Source: Fistularia commersonii
Taxonomy: Eukaryota > Chordata > Actinopteri > Syngnathiformes > Fistulariidae
Assembly: GCA_037954325.1 (NCBI GenBank)
Contig: JBBMNZ010000021.1
Coordinates: forward strand, 8,253,616 to 8,317,615
Length of the DNA stretch: 64,000 bases
Direction: 5' to 3'
Below the pieces are notes generated by a model. It had not been told where the DNA came from. It ran no database searches and saw only the letters and a program-made list of their open reading frames with translations. Positions 36,086 to 47,223 of this stretch are shown one piece after another; within the stretch, counting starts at the first letter, position 1, and each line of letters begins with the position of its first letter. The position numbers were made by a program, and so were the translations under genes.

Positions 36086-37187
36086 CAGGTATACAGAAAA
36101 TGGGATTCTGCTCCAATAGCTGCAGAAATGTGAGTTGAATTGTAATGCCAGCAGGTCTCATCCTCTCTAGATTTAGATAAACATGTTTGCTCTAACATTA
36201 AATAAACCATCTGTTAGGTATATGGATCTACAATGCAGATGCAGACCAACAGACAGCAGTTTATCAATGTGCCAGACCAATGACATGATCGTCTTCAGAT
36301 ACCTTTCAAACAATTTGGCTAAACCATCTAGCATTTTTACACAACTTTTGAAATTCACAGAAATGGAATGCAAAGGTAGGAAGATATAAATTTTGTGCAT
36401 TTGTAAAAGTTTTTATATAGATTTTGCCAATGTAATAGAAGACTAGATATGTCTTAATAAAATCTCCCTTTGAGTCTGAACGTACTTTAGTTACAATCTT
36501 CTACTTTGGAGATAAACGTTTATTTCCTCTCAAAACTGCAGTACTACCACACAAAGTAGACTGCCCCGATCTCCCCGGGGGACGCTCACACTCCTGATGT
36601 CTGGGTATCTAGGTAACAACGCTGTCTACGCAAACCCCAGGGTGGCCTAATGAAACTGTTGAGAATTTAGTGAAGTTTGGTTGACATTGCTCCCCAGTAA
36701 AAGTAGCCATCAGTTTTCGTATCTCCAAATATTAAAAGACGCAAGTGTCATTCCAGCACAAGCAATTAGTTCATTTTCATAATTTCTTGTCGGTCATGTG
36801 CAATCCTGTATGACAGTCAAAAACAGCTGAATGTATTGGTGTGAAAGTATGGGGACTTGCAGTACCCCGTGCTTCCATTAAGTGTCTCTGCCACTCCAGT
36901 AACATGGCAAGAGTGTCTGGTCTCTGGAGGTTTTCCCCTCCCGGCCCTTGGTTTGTGTGTGAGACAGGTGGATGGAATGGAATCTAACAACATAATTATA
37001 ATAAAGACAACAACAACAACAATAAAGCATAATGATAATAACAATTCAATATTTGATAATATTATTGAATAATAATCGAAATGATTATTATTATTAAATA
37101 GTATTATTAAATAAAATGTATTGTATTGTTTTTTTTCTTCTTATATTCTTAACTGGTTCACAGAGCTCAATTTATACTGTGCGTAGA
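36086..37187. other. No gene recognised; simple-sequence patches
   Basis: Contains a small GC-rich patch near 36561-36590 and an AAC/AAT-rich low-complexity stretch at about 37006-37110. No exon-like segment. Confidence 0.5.
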
Positions 37188-37435
37188 TAGGGTGGTGCAG
37201 TGGCTGGCCGCTCCATCTCACTGCAAGAAAGATCCTGTTTGATTCTCTCTGTGTTTGGGTGGATTCTCTGGTTTCCTCCCACTGCCCAAAAACATGCAGA
37301 GGGTTAATAAGAAAAATGGAAATTTGTCAAGAAGTGTGAATGAGAGAGTAAATGGTTGCTCTCGACTGACTGGCCGGGATAGGCTCCAGCATCCTTATAA
37401 CCCTGAGTACAGGATAAGGGGTAGAAAATGAATCA
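37188..37435 (+). repeat. tRNA-derived SINE-like repeat
   Basis: The start GGGTGGTGCAGTGGCTGGCC resembles the tRNA-like A-box region and TCCTGTTTGATTCTCTCTG a mutated B box. The body has TTTCCTCCCACTGCCCAAAA and ACATGCAGAGG, and the tail GGGATAGGCTCCAGCATCC then GATAAGGGGTAGAAAATGAA. This is the common fish repeat also present reversed at 9622-9835. Transcription by RNA polymerase III is implied for the family. This copy has a damaged B box. Confidence 0.7.
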
Positions 37436-38640
37436 ATAATGTGTAGATATGCTGTTTGAAAAAAAAAAAAAAAATCTATGTCTTTACATAGAACAGACTG
37501 AGAGTTAAGATTTGGACTTCATTTGTTTTAATTAATTTGTAAAGCAGCAATATTTCTGCAACCCTGGTCAAGTTTTTGCTGTTTAAAAATCTAGGAACCA
37601 AGTCAAGTGAGGAGAGAGAGTTGCCTTAATCCAAGTTCCAAGTTTTAATATCTATGTTTTAACAGGTAGAAGACCATTTGTTGGCAAACTTACAGTCAGA
37701 GACCAATACAATTTAAGATATATTTGAAAAGATTTGAGATGTAAGGTTTTGTTTCATCATCAGAATGGGTTAATTGGTCTGAATTGTGAACTTACCGAGC
37801 TTTTGTTATGACTATGGGGGGAGTAATCATAAACATAACAAAGAGTCAAAGGAAAGAAAAATATATATGATCAAATCTCAGAGCAGAAATAGCATAGAAG
37901 AGGAGCGGGTAGTGCTATTTACATTTCACTTTGCTCCACATTGATGAGATTTATCAGCGTTCATGATTCCCCAGCACTATTATCAGAAACAAAGGATCAG
38001 AAAAGAATAGATGGAAAAAGAAAAGGCTAGCTGATGTATTTTTGAGGTGATGCTCTTACAGGGTGTGGAAATGTGATGTAGCTTCAGGCCAGATCTGCTC
38101 AATAACTAACCATACATGATTAGAAGATAAAAAAAAAAAATGACATGAGTACACTTTACGACAAAAATGTTTTGCTCTTGGTTACTTGTATGAATTTTTT
38201 TTTGATGAAAGCGAATGAACAAGTGCTTGTGATATGAGAACAGATTAAGTATTGTTTTGCTTTTCCATTGACCATATACTTTTTCTCTTGATATAAATGG
38301 CCTTTTCAGGGACTAGGTTTTCTGTGGGTGTTGCAAATGAGTTCTGTTAGTAACAGTGTTGCTAGCTCAAAAATTCTGCCTTTTTTTTTCAAACAGTAGA
38401 AAAATTTAAAGGCCTGTACAATGGAGGGATTACAAGCAACCCCCCCAAAGACTTAAAAAAAAAGGATTTATTTTCAAGACCTAAAGCTGACCCTGCTGAC
38501 ATTTTATAACTGTCCAATGTCAATAAACATACAACAAAGTATGCACTAAATGTGTGTTCATCTTTTCAGCAGTGTTTGAAATTATACATAATTAATTCCA
38601 CATATTGTCAATTGAAAACAAGATCAACAACAACAATTGA
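37436..38640. other. No gene recognised
   Basis: AT-rich with A-runs near 37460 and 38130 and a C-run near 38440. Confidence 0.5.
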
Positions 38641-38695
38641 AATAATGATGATGATGATGATAATTAATGATAATAATAATAATAATGTTGATGAT
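38641..38695. repeat. (GAT)n/(AAT)n low-complexity tract
   Basis: ATGATGATGATGATGATAAT followed by TAATAATAATAATAAT, just upstream of an RTE element. Confidence 0.9.
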
Positions 38696-38727
38696 GATTG
38701 CTATTGTGATTTGGTCCCAAGCCCGAT

Positions 38728-40455
38728 TATTCAAAGGGTTGCGTCAGGGTAGGCATCAGGTGTAAAACTTGATCCAAAACCGAATATGTGAACCAAACCT
38801 ACAAATACTGGACTGGTTGAAGCCTGGGTCAATGACGACCACCATTGATACTGACAACCTACTCGTTACTAGTAGAAATTGGGGCACTTTGGTTTGAAAG
38901 GTGGTGTCTTCGGAAGCAGAGGGAGAAGAGGAAAAGCAAGAGAGTCTGGGACTGAGAGCAGGGACTTTGAATCTTGGGACGTTGATAGGGAAAGCTAGTC
39001 AGATGGTTGTCATGATGCAGAGAAGATAGATATACTGTGTGTTCAGGAGACCAGTTGGAAAGGTGGCAAGGCTAGAAGCTTAGGAGCAAGTTTTAAGTTC
39101 TAGTGTCAATGTATTGACAGGAGAGAAATGGGGTAGAAGTTATGTGGAAGGAGGACTTTGTAATGAATGTTCTGGAGGTGGAAAGAGTGTGAGATAGACT
39201 TATGAGTCTGAAACTGGAAATTGAAGGGGTGATGCTATTGTTAGTAGCTATGCCTCACAGGTGGGGTGTGATTTCCAGGAGAAGGAGAATTTCTGGATTG
39301 AGTTGGATGAAGTGATGCAGAATATCCCCAGAGGTGAGGGAGCGGTAATTGGTGCAGATGTCAATGTATACATTGGAGCAGGCAATGGAGGTGATGAGAA
39401 GTATTTGTTTTAAGAATGCTGGTGGAGAAGTACAGAGAAGGTCAGAGGGAGCTGATTTGTGCCTTTGTAGACCTGGAAAAAGCATACAAAAGGGTACAAA
39501 GTGATGAACTATGCTATTGTATGAGGATGTGGGGCAGAAGTGGCAGAGAAGTATCCTAGACAGGTGCAGAACATGTATACGAGATGCAAGACAGTGGTTA
39601 GGTGTGCTGTAGGATTGAAATGGAAGTTCAAGGTGGAATTGGGACAATATCAGGGATCAGCTGTGTCCCCCTCCTTTTTGCAATGGTGATGGACAAGCTG
39701 ACAGGTGAGGTAAGACAGGACTCCCCATGGACCGTGATGTTTCCAGGTGGCATTGTGATCTGTAGTGAGAACAGAGAGCCGGTGCAGGAAAATCCAGAGA
39801 AGTTGAAGTATGAACTGGAAAGGAAAGGAATAAAGGCTAGTCGCAGCAAGACCGAATATATGTGTGTGGATGAGAGGGACCAAACTGGAACGATGAAGTT
39901 ACAAGGAGCGGAGATAAAGAAGGTGGAGGATTTTAATTCTACCATCCAAAGCAATATAGCCTGTGGAAAAGACTTGGAGAAATTGGTTCAAGCAGGTTAG
40001 AATGGGTGAAGAAAAATAAGAATGAAAGAAAATATGTACAAGACAGTTGTGAGACCAGAGCTGCTGTATGGTTTGGAGAGTTTAGCATTTAAGGGACAAG
40101 AAGCAGAGCTGGATGTAGCAGGGATGAAGATGTTGAGGTTCTTTGGGAGTGACAATGATGAATGTGTCTATCAGAGGGGCAGCAACTGTTAGATGTTTTT
40201 GGAGATAAGATCAGAGAAGCCAGACTGATATGGTTTGGTCTTGTAAAGAGGAGGGATAGTGACTACATTGTTAGAAGTGTGCCTAGAGGTCTAGAGGAAA
40301 GGGGGACGGGGAATGGGAAGACCAAAAGGAAGATTTATGGATGCAGTGAAAGAGGACATGAAGTTTGTCTGTGTGAGAAAAGAGGATGCAGAAACAGGGT
40401 TAGATGGAGGAGGTTGATTTGCTGTTGGGTCCCCTGAAGGGAAAAACCAAAAGTA
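38728..40455 (+). mobile_element. RTE-type LINE with both ends, internally deleted
   Basis: The start AAAGGGTTGCGTCAGGGTAG followed by GGTGTAAAACTTG matches the 5' UTR I know for this fish family. An apurinic-type endonuclease domain follows: GTLNLGTLIGKASQMV, then IDILCVQETSWKGGKA (39026-39073; catalytic glutamate in CVQET), VEVERV..RLMSLKLEIEGVM, and AVIGADVNVYIG where functional copies have a catalytic D-F-N. Near 39415 it jumps directly to the RT palm (ICAFVDLEKAY, 39459-39491). Then come SAVSPSFLQW-type and KYELERKGIKASRSKTEYMC blocks and the C-terminal end to GGGTCCCCTGAAGGGAAAAA. The FADD box is lost in a deletion near 39740. Total about 1.7 kb, roughly half of a full element. Confidence 0.85.
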
Positions 40456-41496
40456 AAAGAAAAGGATTGTCAGAAGACTGTCATTATTATTTTTAATACT
40501 ATTGCTGATATCGCATGATATTTCCTCAGCAAGAAACTGTTTTTTTCTTGTGATAATAAGATGCAGGTAACACCGTATAGTATTTGAGTGGACAATTCCA
40601 ATTATCCAGCAATTACTGCAGGAGGTCTGACACCACTTATCTTGCACTTACAACTCGTCCCTCCTAGGCAGTGTCACACTCATTCACACCTGAAATTGTG
40701 ACTCACACTATTTCAGTAACTGAGCCGGTGAGGGAAAAAATGCATGTGACCTGTTTCACTTTGAAGGGTTGGAAAAAAAAAAAAAGAGAAGAAAAAAAAA
40801 AAACACCCACTTCACAGGAGTCACTCAGACTTTTTGATTGCAGAGGCGCTTGATTGAACCCTGCTGGATATAAAATCACCTGAGAGTGACTGAGAATCTT
40901 CACAGATCTGACAATCATAACCCCTCACCCTCCTAAAAAAAAAGACTACAATTGTTAGTGAAGTGAACCAATCAAAATTTACATTTTACTTAAATTTACC
41001 TATTTAATAGTAAAATTGTATTAAAAAAGGCTTTTTATGCATATTTTGGGGAGATAACTGCTACCTGGAGAAGTATGGAAATGAGCTATTATTACATTTT
41101 TTTCATTTCCTTTTATCAGGACGATGTTCTGATTTTATTGTACATCAGTCATCAGAAAACATTAATTGCTCACTTAGGAAGCTGAAGCTGAACTGAGGTG
41201 GTAATGAGAACAATTTTCAATTGTAACCATGATTCATAAATACTGATCACAAACTCTGAATACTGAACAGCATACATTTACAGTAAATTCCAAATTTTGT
41301 TATGATTGTTTAATCAATATGTAATATATTACAGTCCATCTGAAGTGAGGTTTTTAAATGCAGAGTTGTACAATACACTCAACCTGTCAGTGGATTTAAT
41401 GTTAATGAACTGAGCTGTCAGCAGCAATAAATGATACTATCAAAGCAAGTGTAAGCTTCTAAGGTAAGGTGCATACCATACGGAACAAATGCCCCA

Positions 41497-41500
<4 letters not shown>
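40456..41500. other. No gene recognised
   Basis: AT-rich, with an A-rich low-complexity tract at 40771-40803. Confidence 0.5.

Positions 41501-41542
<42 letters not shown>
41501..41542. repeat. (CT)n microsatellite
   Basis: 21 uninterrupted CT units, a homopyrimidine tract. Confidence 0.97.
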
Positions 41543-41544
<2 letters not shown>

Positions 41545-43907
41545 GGATACATGTATATACATAAATCTCACTTGATTATCTGGGGTCCTATTTGTGTATT
41601 TCGTAATGCTTTTGTCAAAGAAAGCTTTAAGAAAAGCAGATGTAGAGTACTCAATAAGAAAATGAAAAATGTCCATAATGCAACACAGTGAAATCAATGT
41701 TCTGGCTTCTAACATCCATCCATAAGCTATGTGTCAGCATGGCAATGCAGATGTTACGTTTATCAGTTTGCAAAACCTCCGTACAGACTGGCAATAATCA
41801 ACACTGATTCATCAATATGGTGTATTTTCTAGCCCTTTAGAAAAGTAAAATTATAAAATAAAATCCTAAGTTTGTGTTTATACTCATATTACATTCATAT
41901 GACTTGAAGGTAATTGTATATTATGTATAACATACACAACACATCTTCTCTCACTGGATTATGTAGCAGATGGGATGATTGAAATTTCCTGTTTCAAAAC
42001 TATTATTTACAGGCTCCTTTTAATCTGAAAACACAGGAAGTAATTGGGTGATTCATACACATTATTACTCCCTCAGTGCTCATAACTAAACCTGTGGAAG
42101 CATTTCTCTTTGAGGAAAAACATCAAACAGAGCCACAGAAGCAGTAATCCGAGACAGTCTCAAATTACAAGATTTTATTGTCATTGGAAATATTTATTGT
42201 GCATCACACATTGCAGACAGGAAGCAAAAGCACAAAGGTCTGATTCTATCAATCAGTATGAGAGCAACTTCATTACGATGGATGGCAACAATAATTGTCT
42301 TTATTATTTTAGTAAACAAATCAATGTTTTCTCTTTTCAGGTTAAATATATATAGATTTGGAAAAAAAAAACAGTCATTAAAAATTTGATAACATAATTC
42401 CTGCAACCACCAGACTACTACGTTCAAGTTTTAAGCTGGGGCTCTGTATTAAAAGTATATAAATGAATTTTACTTTCACAGTGTAACAGTCATGAAGTGC
42501 CAGGAATCCATTTCCCACATATTCAAACACCAATTTTGTAAACTATATGTTCAAAGAAAATGAGTTGTTTTAACAGTTGCCTCAGTCCTCTTGGTCTCAA
42601 GTGTAATATCATAATCTCTAATAATAATAAGATATGATTTGATTGCATGAATCAGCTTGTCTGTACTGGTCTCTGCTATGTTGCCATTTCTCAATTGTTT
42701 TAAATATTTCTTCTATTACCAATGTCTTATTTCACCATTCATAACCCATTCATCACAATGTTAATCATAGTGCCTATGGATACACTTGTACAGGATTACT
42801 AATTCTCATTGAAGAATTGAGCCAAAGCGAATCAGGGAAAATGTAAATAGGCACTGAGGCAATGGGATGTGCAATTAGCATTATGAAAACTCCTCAGTAA
42901 ACATATTATGGCAACATAATGTGCCATGTGGAAACTACACACAAGTTAAACACAAATCTTTTCAGACAAAGAGGCCCAGTGTCTGGTGAATCCACACAAA
43001 GATATTGAGACTGACAGACAGAGATGGAATTGATAGATTCCCCACTGCTCTCTTACCTCCCTCTTAACTCTGACATTTCTTCAATCATCATGAGTGAGTT
43101 GCTTTTTTTCTACTTCAACCTGTCACCTTACCAGCAGAGATGGGTAGTGTCAATGTTATAATAAAATGAAGACTACTAGTTCTGTCACTCTTCGCGAGGC
43201 TCACACAGACCTCAGCATGCGGTGGGAATTTTTCCCGCTCATTAAAAAACCCAGTAAGAATAGCTGTCAGATGCTCGTCATGGAAATCATAAACACAAAC
43301 ACAAATTGCTGCTTTGCTGAATGTTTCTCCCGAGCTAACAGAACCAACATAGCAATCGCAGCAATGTCTGAGCTTCTCTTGCTTTTTATCTCATCTTCAT
43401 TTCACTACCCTTTCCGTCTACAAAAACACACAGTTGTCTTCGCTATTTTCATATCTTCATTGACCCTTACCTTTCTTTCTCATAGTATACAAAATGTCCC
43501 TTCTTTCTGTTTTTTCAGCTTTTTCTCAACCCGTCTAGTTTGTATGCAACTGATTTCTTGCGGGCAGACAGTAGCAGCCTCTGCTGCCACCTATGGTTAT
43601 TTCAGGATGTTGAATTGAGCGCTAAGGAGACATAGGTATTCAGGAGACTCAGGAATTTGAGCGTCATTTTCAGGTTTGGTTTTACTCATAGTTTTTGTTT
43701 GCTGCCCAGTTTCAGGGCAGTGTGGACACTTTACCAAGAACCTGTATCAACGGGCTGGGTCACATTCCATAAAATGCTGTTCTGCTCTCACTCAGCCTAG
43801 AGGCTTTTCATGCAGCGAAATAAAAGTAAATAACTTGAGCTGGTAATGCCACATGACATTTAATGTTGAATTTAAGATGGCAGTGACCAATTGAAGACTG
43901 TACTTAG
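41543..43907. other. No gene recognised
   Basis: AT-rich sequence. TACAAGATTTTATTGTCATT at 42166-42185 resembles the tail of fish LINEs but has no recognisable body. The 150-codon plus frame at 43166-43618 has no known domain. Confidence 0.45.
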
Positions 43908-44524
43908 CAGTGACGTGCAGTCAGGGTAGCCAGGACAGGTTGTACTTCGCTTGCCAATCTTGGAAATAAGAAAATGTAAAATGCAAATGAAAATTTATCA
44001 GTGATTTGCACTATAAAGATATTTTTTATTTAACTTCACCAGTTTTGGGTTGTTTTTTTATTCAAAATCGCTGGATTTTCACATTTACCGTTCAAATACA
44101 CAGACAAGACATGCGGTGAGACCACAGACTGAACGTATATCCCGCCAAGATGGCTGACTACTGGCATGCTCTGCACGAAGACCGTATTACTGTCTGAGGG
44201 GGCGATCGGCGGTGGCGACTCTGGACATGCGCCAGGTCCTTCTTACGGATCTTACAGCGCCCATCGGGGGACTCCCGTTCGCACGGGTCTGCCGGGAGTG
44301 AGCAACATACAGTGAGACAGCTTGTCTCTGTATGTCCCTATTAAAATAGTTAATACTTTTGCTATATGAACTACATTTCCAGTGTACAGTGTTTTTTTTT
44401 TGTCAACAGCTGTATATGTGGAACAAGCTTTCTTGTGCTGAGCGATCATTTAAGTGAGGCTCACAGTTCTCCTGCCTCATGGTAGACGAGCCTCACCAAC
44501 CATGAACTTCACCACTCGTAACTG
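43908..44524 (+). mobile_element. Non-autonomous hAT element, about 617 bp
   Basis: It starts CAGTGACGTGCAGTCAGGGT and ends GAACTTCACCACTCGTAACTG, an eroded inverted copy of that end. It shares its left backbone with the element at 54378: GTAAAATGCAAATGAAAATT, TTTTTATTCAAAATCGCTG, TGGCATGCTCTGCACGAAGA, and TTTCTTGTGCTGAGCGATCA. No transposase coding sequence is present. A GC-rich block of about 140 bp (44196-44335) has no counterpart in the other copy. No clear 8-bp target-site duplication was found. Orientation is set by the other copy. Confidence 0.7.
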
Positions 44525-47163
44525 ATCATGAGCGAAAGCTCAAGACTATAAGGGGGGACAGCATCATCAGCAGGGAGAAGTGGAGGCAATGGATTGGCAA
44601 ATGGAAGGACATTCACGCTGGTAAAGGTGATTGAGAAATTATTTGATAAGTAAATAAGATGTTTAAGTAAATAAGTAGGAAAAAATGGATGGATAAGTAT
44701 AAACTGGAACATTAGTGACATTCCTGCATATGGGAGATGTTGAGAATTAAAGAAAAGAGAAAGGAAAAGGAGTCACAATAACAAGACCATGTAAAACTGG
44801 GGTCCATTCCAAAAAAAAGGCATGGAAACATCGTCTCAAGATGGAGATTGCTCTCAGGTATAGACCGATCCAGCTCGCTCTAATTTACAGTATTTCTGAT
44901 AAAAGCTGCATACATCAATGCCAGCACCGAAAAATATCATCAAAGATAAAGTTTAAGCCCAAGAAAAGAAATCTGTTTTTCTGCCTTGCTCAGTTCGGTT
45001 TCTCTCCCCGGTGCACTGATTTGTAGAAGCTGTCTGGTCAGTCAGACTCATTTAGCTCACCTACAACCTCCACCATATATTCATCATGGTCCGCTGAAAT
45101 AGCTTGTGTCAGAGGTGCAGACAGTCCAAAATCTATGCAGAACTAGATGGAATACTGGGCATTGGTTCATATTGGGTATTAATGCAATACTTACCGTCTG
45201 GTCAAGATTCTTCAAGGTGAGACACTGATGGAATAGGGTGCTTCACAAATTTTGAGTGAATCCATCCAAACTAAATAACATGAACTTTCAAAGACATAGT
45301 AATTTATCAGTGTTAAGGTGGCACAGTGTTGGATTCTAGCAACAAAAGTGGGAGATGCTTATTGTATTAAACAGATATAAATATCTGATATTAAACAGTA
45401 AGAAAATTCTAACCAACAAAGACAATAGACAAATCTTAGATGTCTTAAAACAAAAAAAAAAAGGTTGATTTAACTATACTAGTTTTGCCTGCGGCTCCCT
45501 TTTTAAAAGAGCAAAACAAAGAAATAAGAATCCAATCAAATCAATCAAAAGTCTTAAAGTCAACGCTTTGACAAGAGAACGTTATTATTATTTTAAAGTA
45601 AAAGACAACCTAAATTAGAAGAGAATAACAAATCAGTAAGTCTTTGGCGGACACACTTTTGTGGATGGATAATAACCATTTTTTAGCTGGATGTATTCAG
45701 ACCTAATGGGAGCCACGTCATCCGTAGATCCGAGCAGCGAATATGCCACCATAACCAGATGTGGCAGCGGAGTGTTTGTGAAACTGTGGGTGTGCAGTGC
45801 TGCACAAAACCTCTGGGTTGGGCTCAGGGATGGAAAGTGATCAAGCAAAAACAAGTGGGAAAGGTAGCACAGACATTTTACTTACTGTAAGCGTACCACA
45901 GAAATGATTTTGAAGCTGGTATTGTAAGGGAATATGGCTGCACAAGGTTGCATTAAGTTGCCTTTCTTTTGATGTCTTTTTCTTGTCTTCCCCCTCTCCC
46001 TGTGATTAAGGATTCGGAGGAGGTGGACAGGTAATGTGACTCAGCGACCGGGGTGCAAGATAGTTCTGGAAGAAAACCAAGGTTCATATTGGGGTGGCTC
46101 ACACTGCGGCATCCTGTCTCTTTTTGCATGCACACAAATGAGCACAGATTCATTTGCAGCCACAACAACATGCGCTACCCGACGTGCACGGTGCAAGAAC
46201 AAAGACGAGTGCATTCAGAGCAGCTTTTCGACCGTTCTCCATTCTGGCTACAGTGTAGCCCATCTGCGTAAAAGTAAATTGAATTTTACATCCACAAAGC
46301 CGACTTCCCTGCTGTCCTTACAGAAAAAGACCCACTTGGTGATTCTGAGGCTTTTCTAAAGCTTTTGACTTCATCGCTTTTTTGCCTATTCTTTTCTTCT
46401 CCACCCTCCCTATCCCTCTGTGGGGGGAGGTACTGATCGATACGCTTATTAAAGAGTTGTGTCTTTAGGAGGCCTGCAAAAGGTCTGCATATAAAGAGCA
46501 CAAAGGAAACGCTACTCTAGTATCCCACCATAACATAACAACATCCACCCAAAAGGGGGAAAGTGAAAAGCAATACTTTTCACACTTACAAAGATAGTGA
46601 ATAAAAACAAGCCTTTTAGTTTCCTCAACTTTTCCTCATCCTTTCCCACTGCTCCCCGGTGTAGTCAAAGCACATTTATTCCGCTTGTGCAACGGATTTT
46701 TCCAATCTGTCCTCGTCTCTATTATTAGAAGCTCCCATACAAGGCTTGTGTTTCTGTACTGAGTTAACACAAACAGCTATGCAGTGAGACACTGCCCACA
46801 CAATTAACCCCCCCCCACACACACTGCTTGCAGTTTGATGTGTTAAATTCTAATTAACTACAGCCTCCATGGCTTTTGTGTGTATGTGTGTGTGTGTTTA
46901 TCAATGAGACAGGTGGGACTGTCACTGACAGGTGCAATAAAACAGTCAAAAACTCAAATCCATCTGTGCATGATCCACCATATGCATTCCAAAATCACTG
47001 CAAGGTTTGCCTTTCAATAAAGGAGGAAGGGCAGGCACGTTTCCATCTGCAGTGAGCCTATATATGACATGTTACAATGTACAAGGAGGGATGGGGATAT
47101 CGTATAGGTTTCCTGCTCCGAAATAAGGTTAATTTTAAATAGACTGTTCCTGCCAAAAAGGGC
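44525..47163. other. No gene recognised
   Basis: Mostly AT-rich unique DNA. 46030-46270 is more GC-rich and non-repetitive, with open frames on both strands but no recognised domain. A short sequence at 45312-45345 resembles the head of the SINE at 37188 but is too short to call. Confidence 0.4.
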
Positions 47164-47223
47164 TATGACTGAATATATCAAATTAAGCTTTATAAATTTG
47201 TTATGACTGAATATATCAAATTA
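47164..47223 (+). repeat. 22-bp perfect direct repeat, period 38 bp
   Basis: TATGACTGAATATATCAAAT plus TA occurs at 47164-47185 and again at 47202-47223, with 16 bp between. Confidence 0.9.

Noticed and set aside
45312..45345. Possible third SINE copy (AAGGTGGCACAGTG)
   Set aside because: Only about 30 bp of weak similarity to the SINE head. No body or tail follows.
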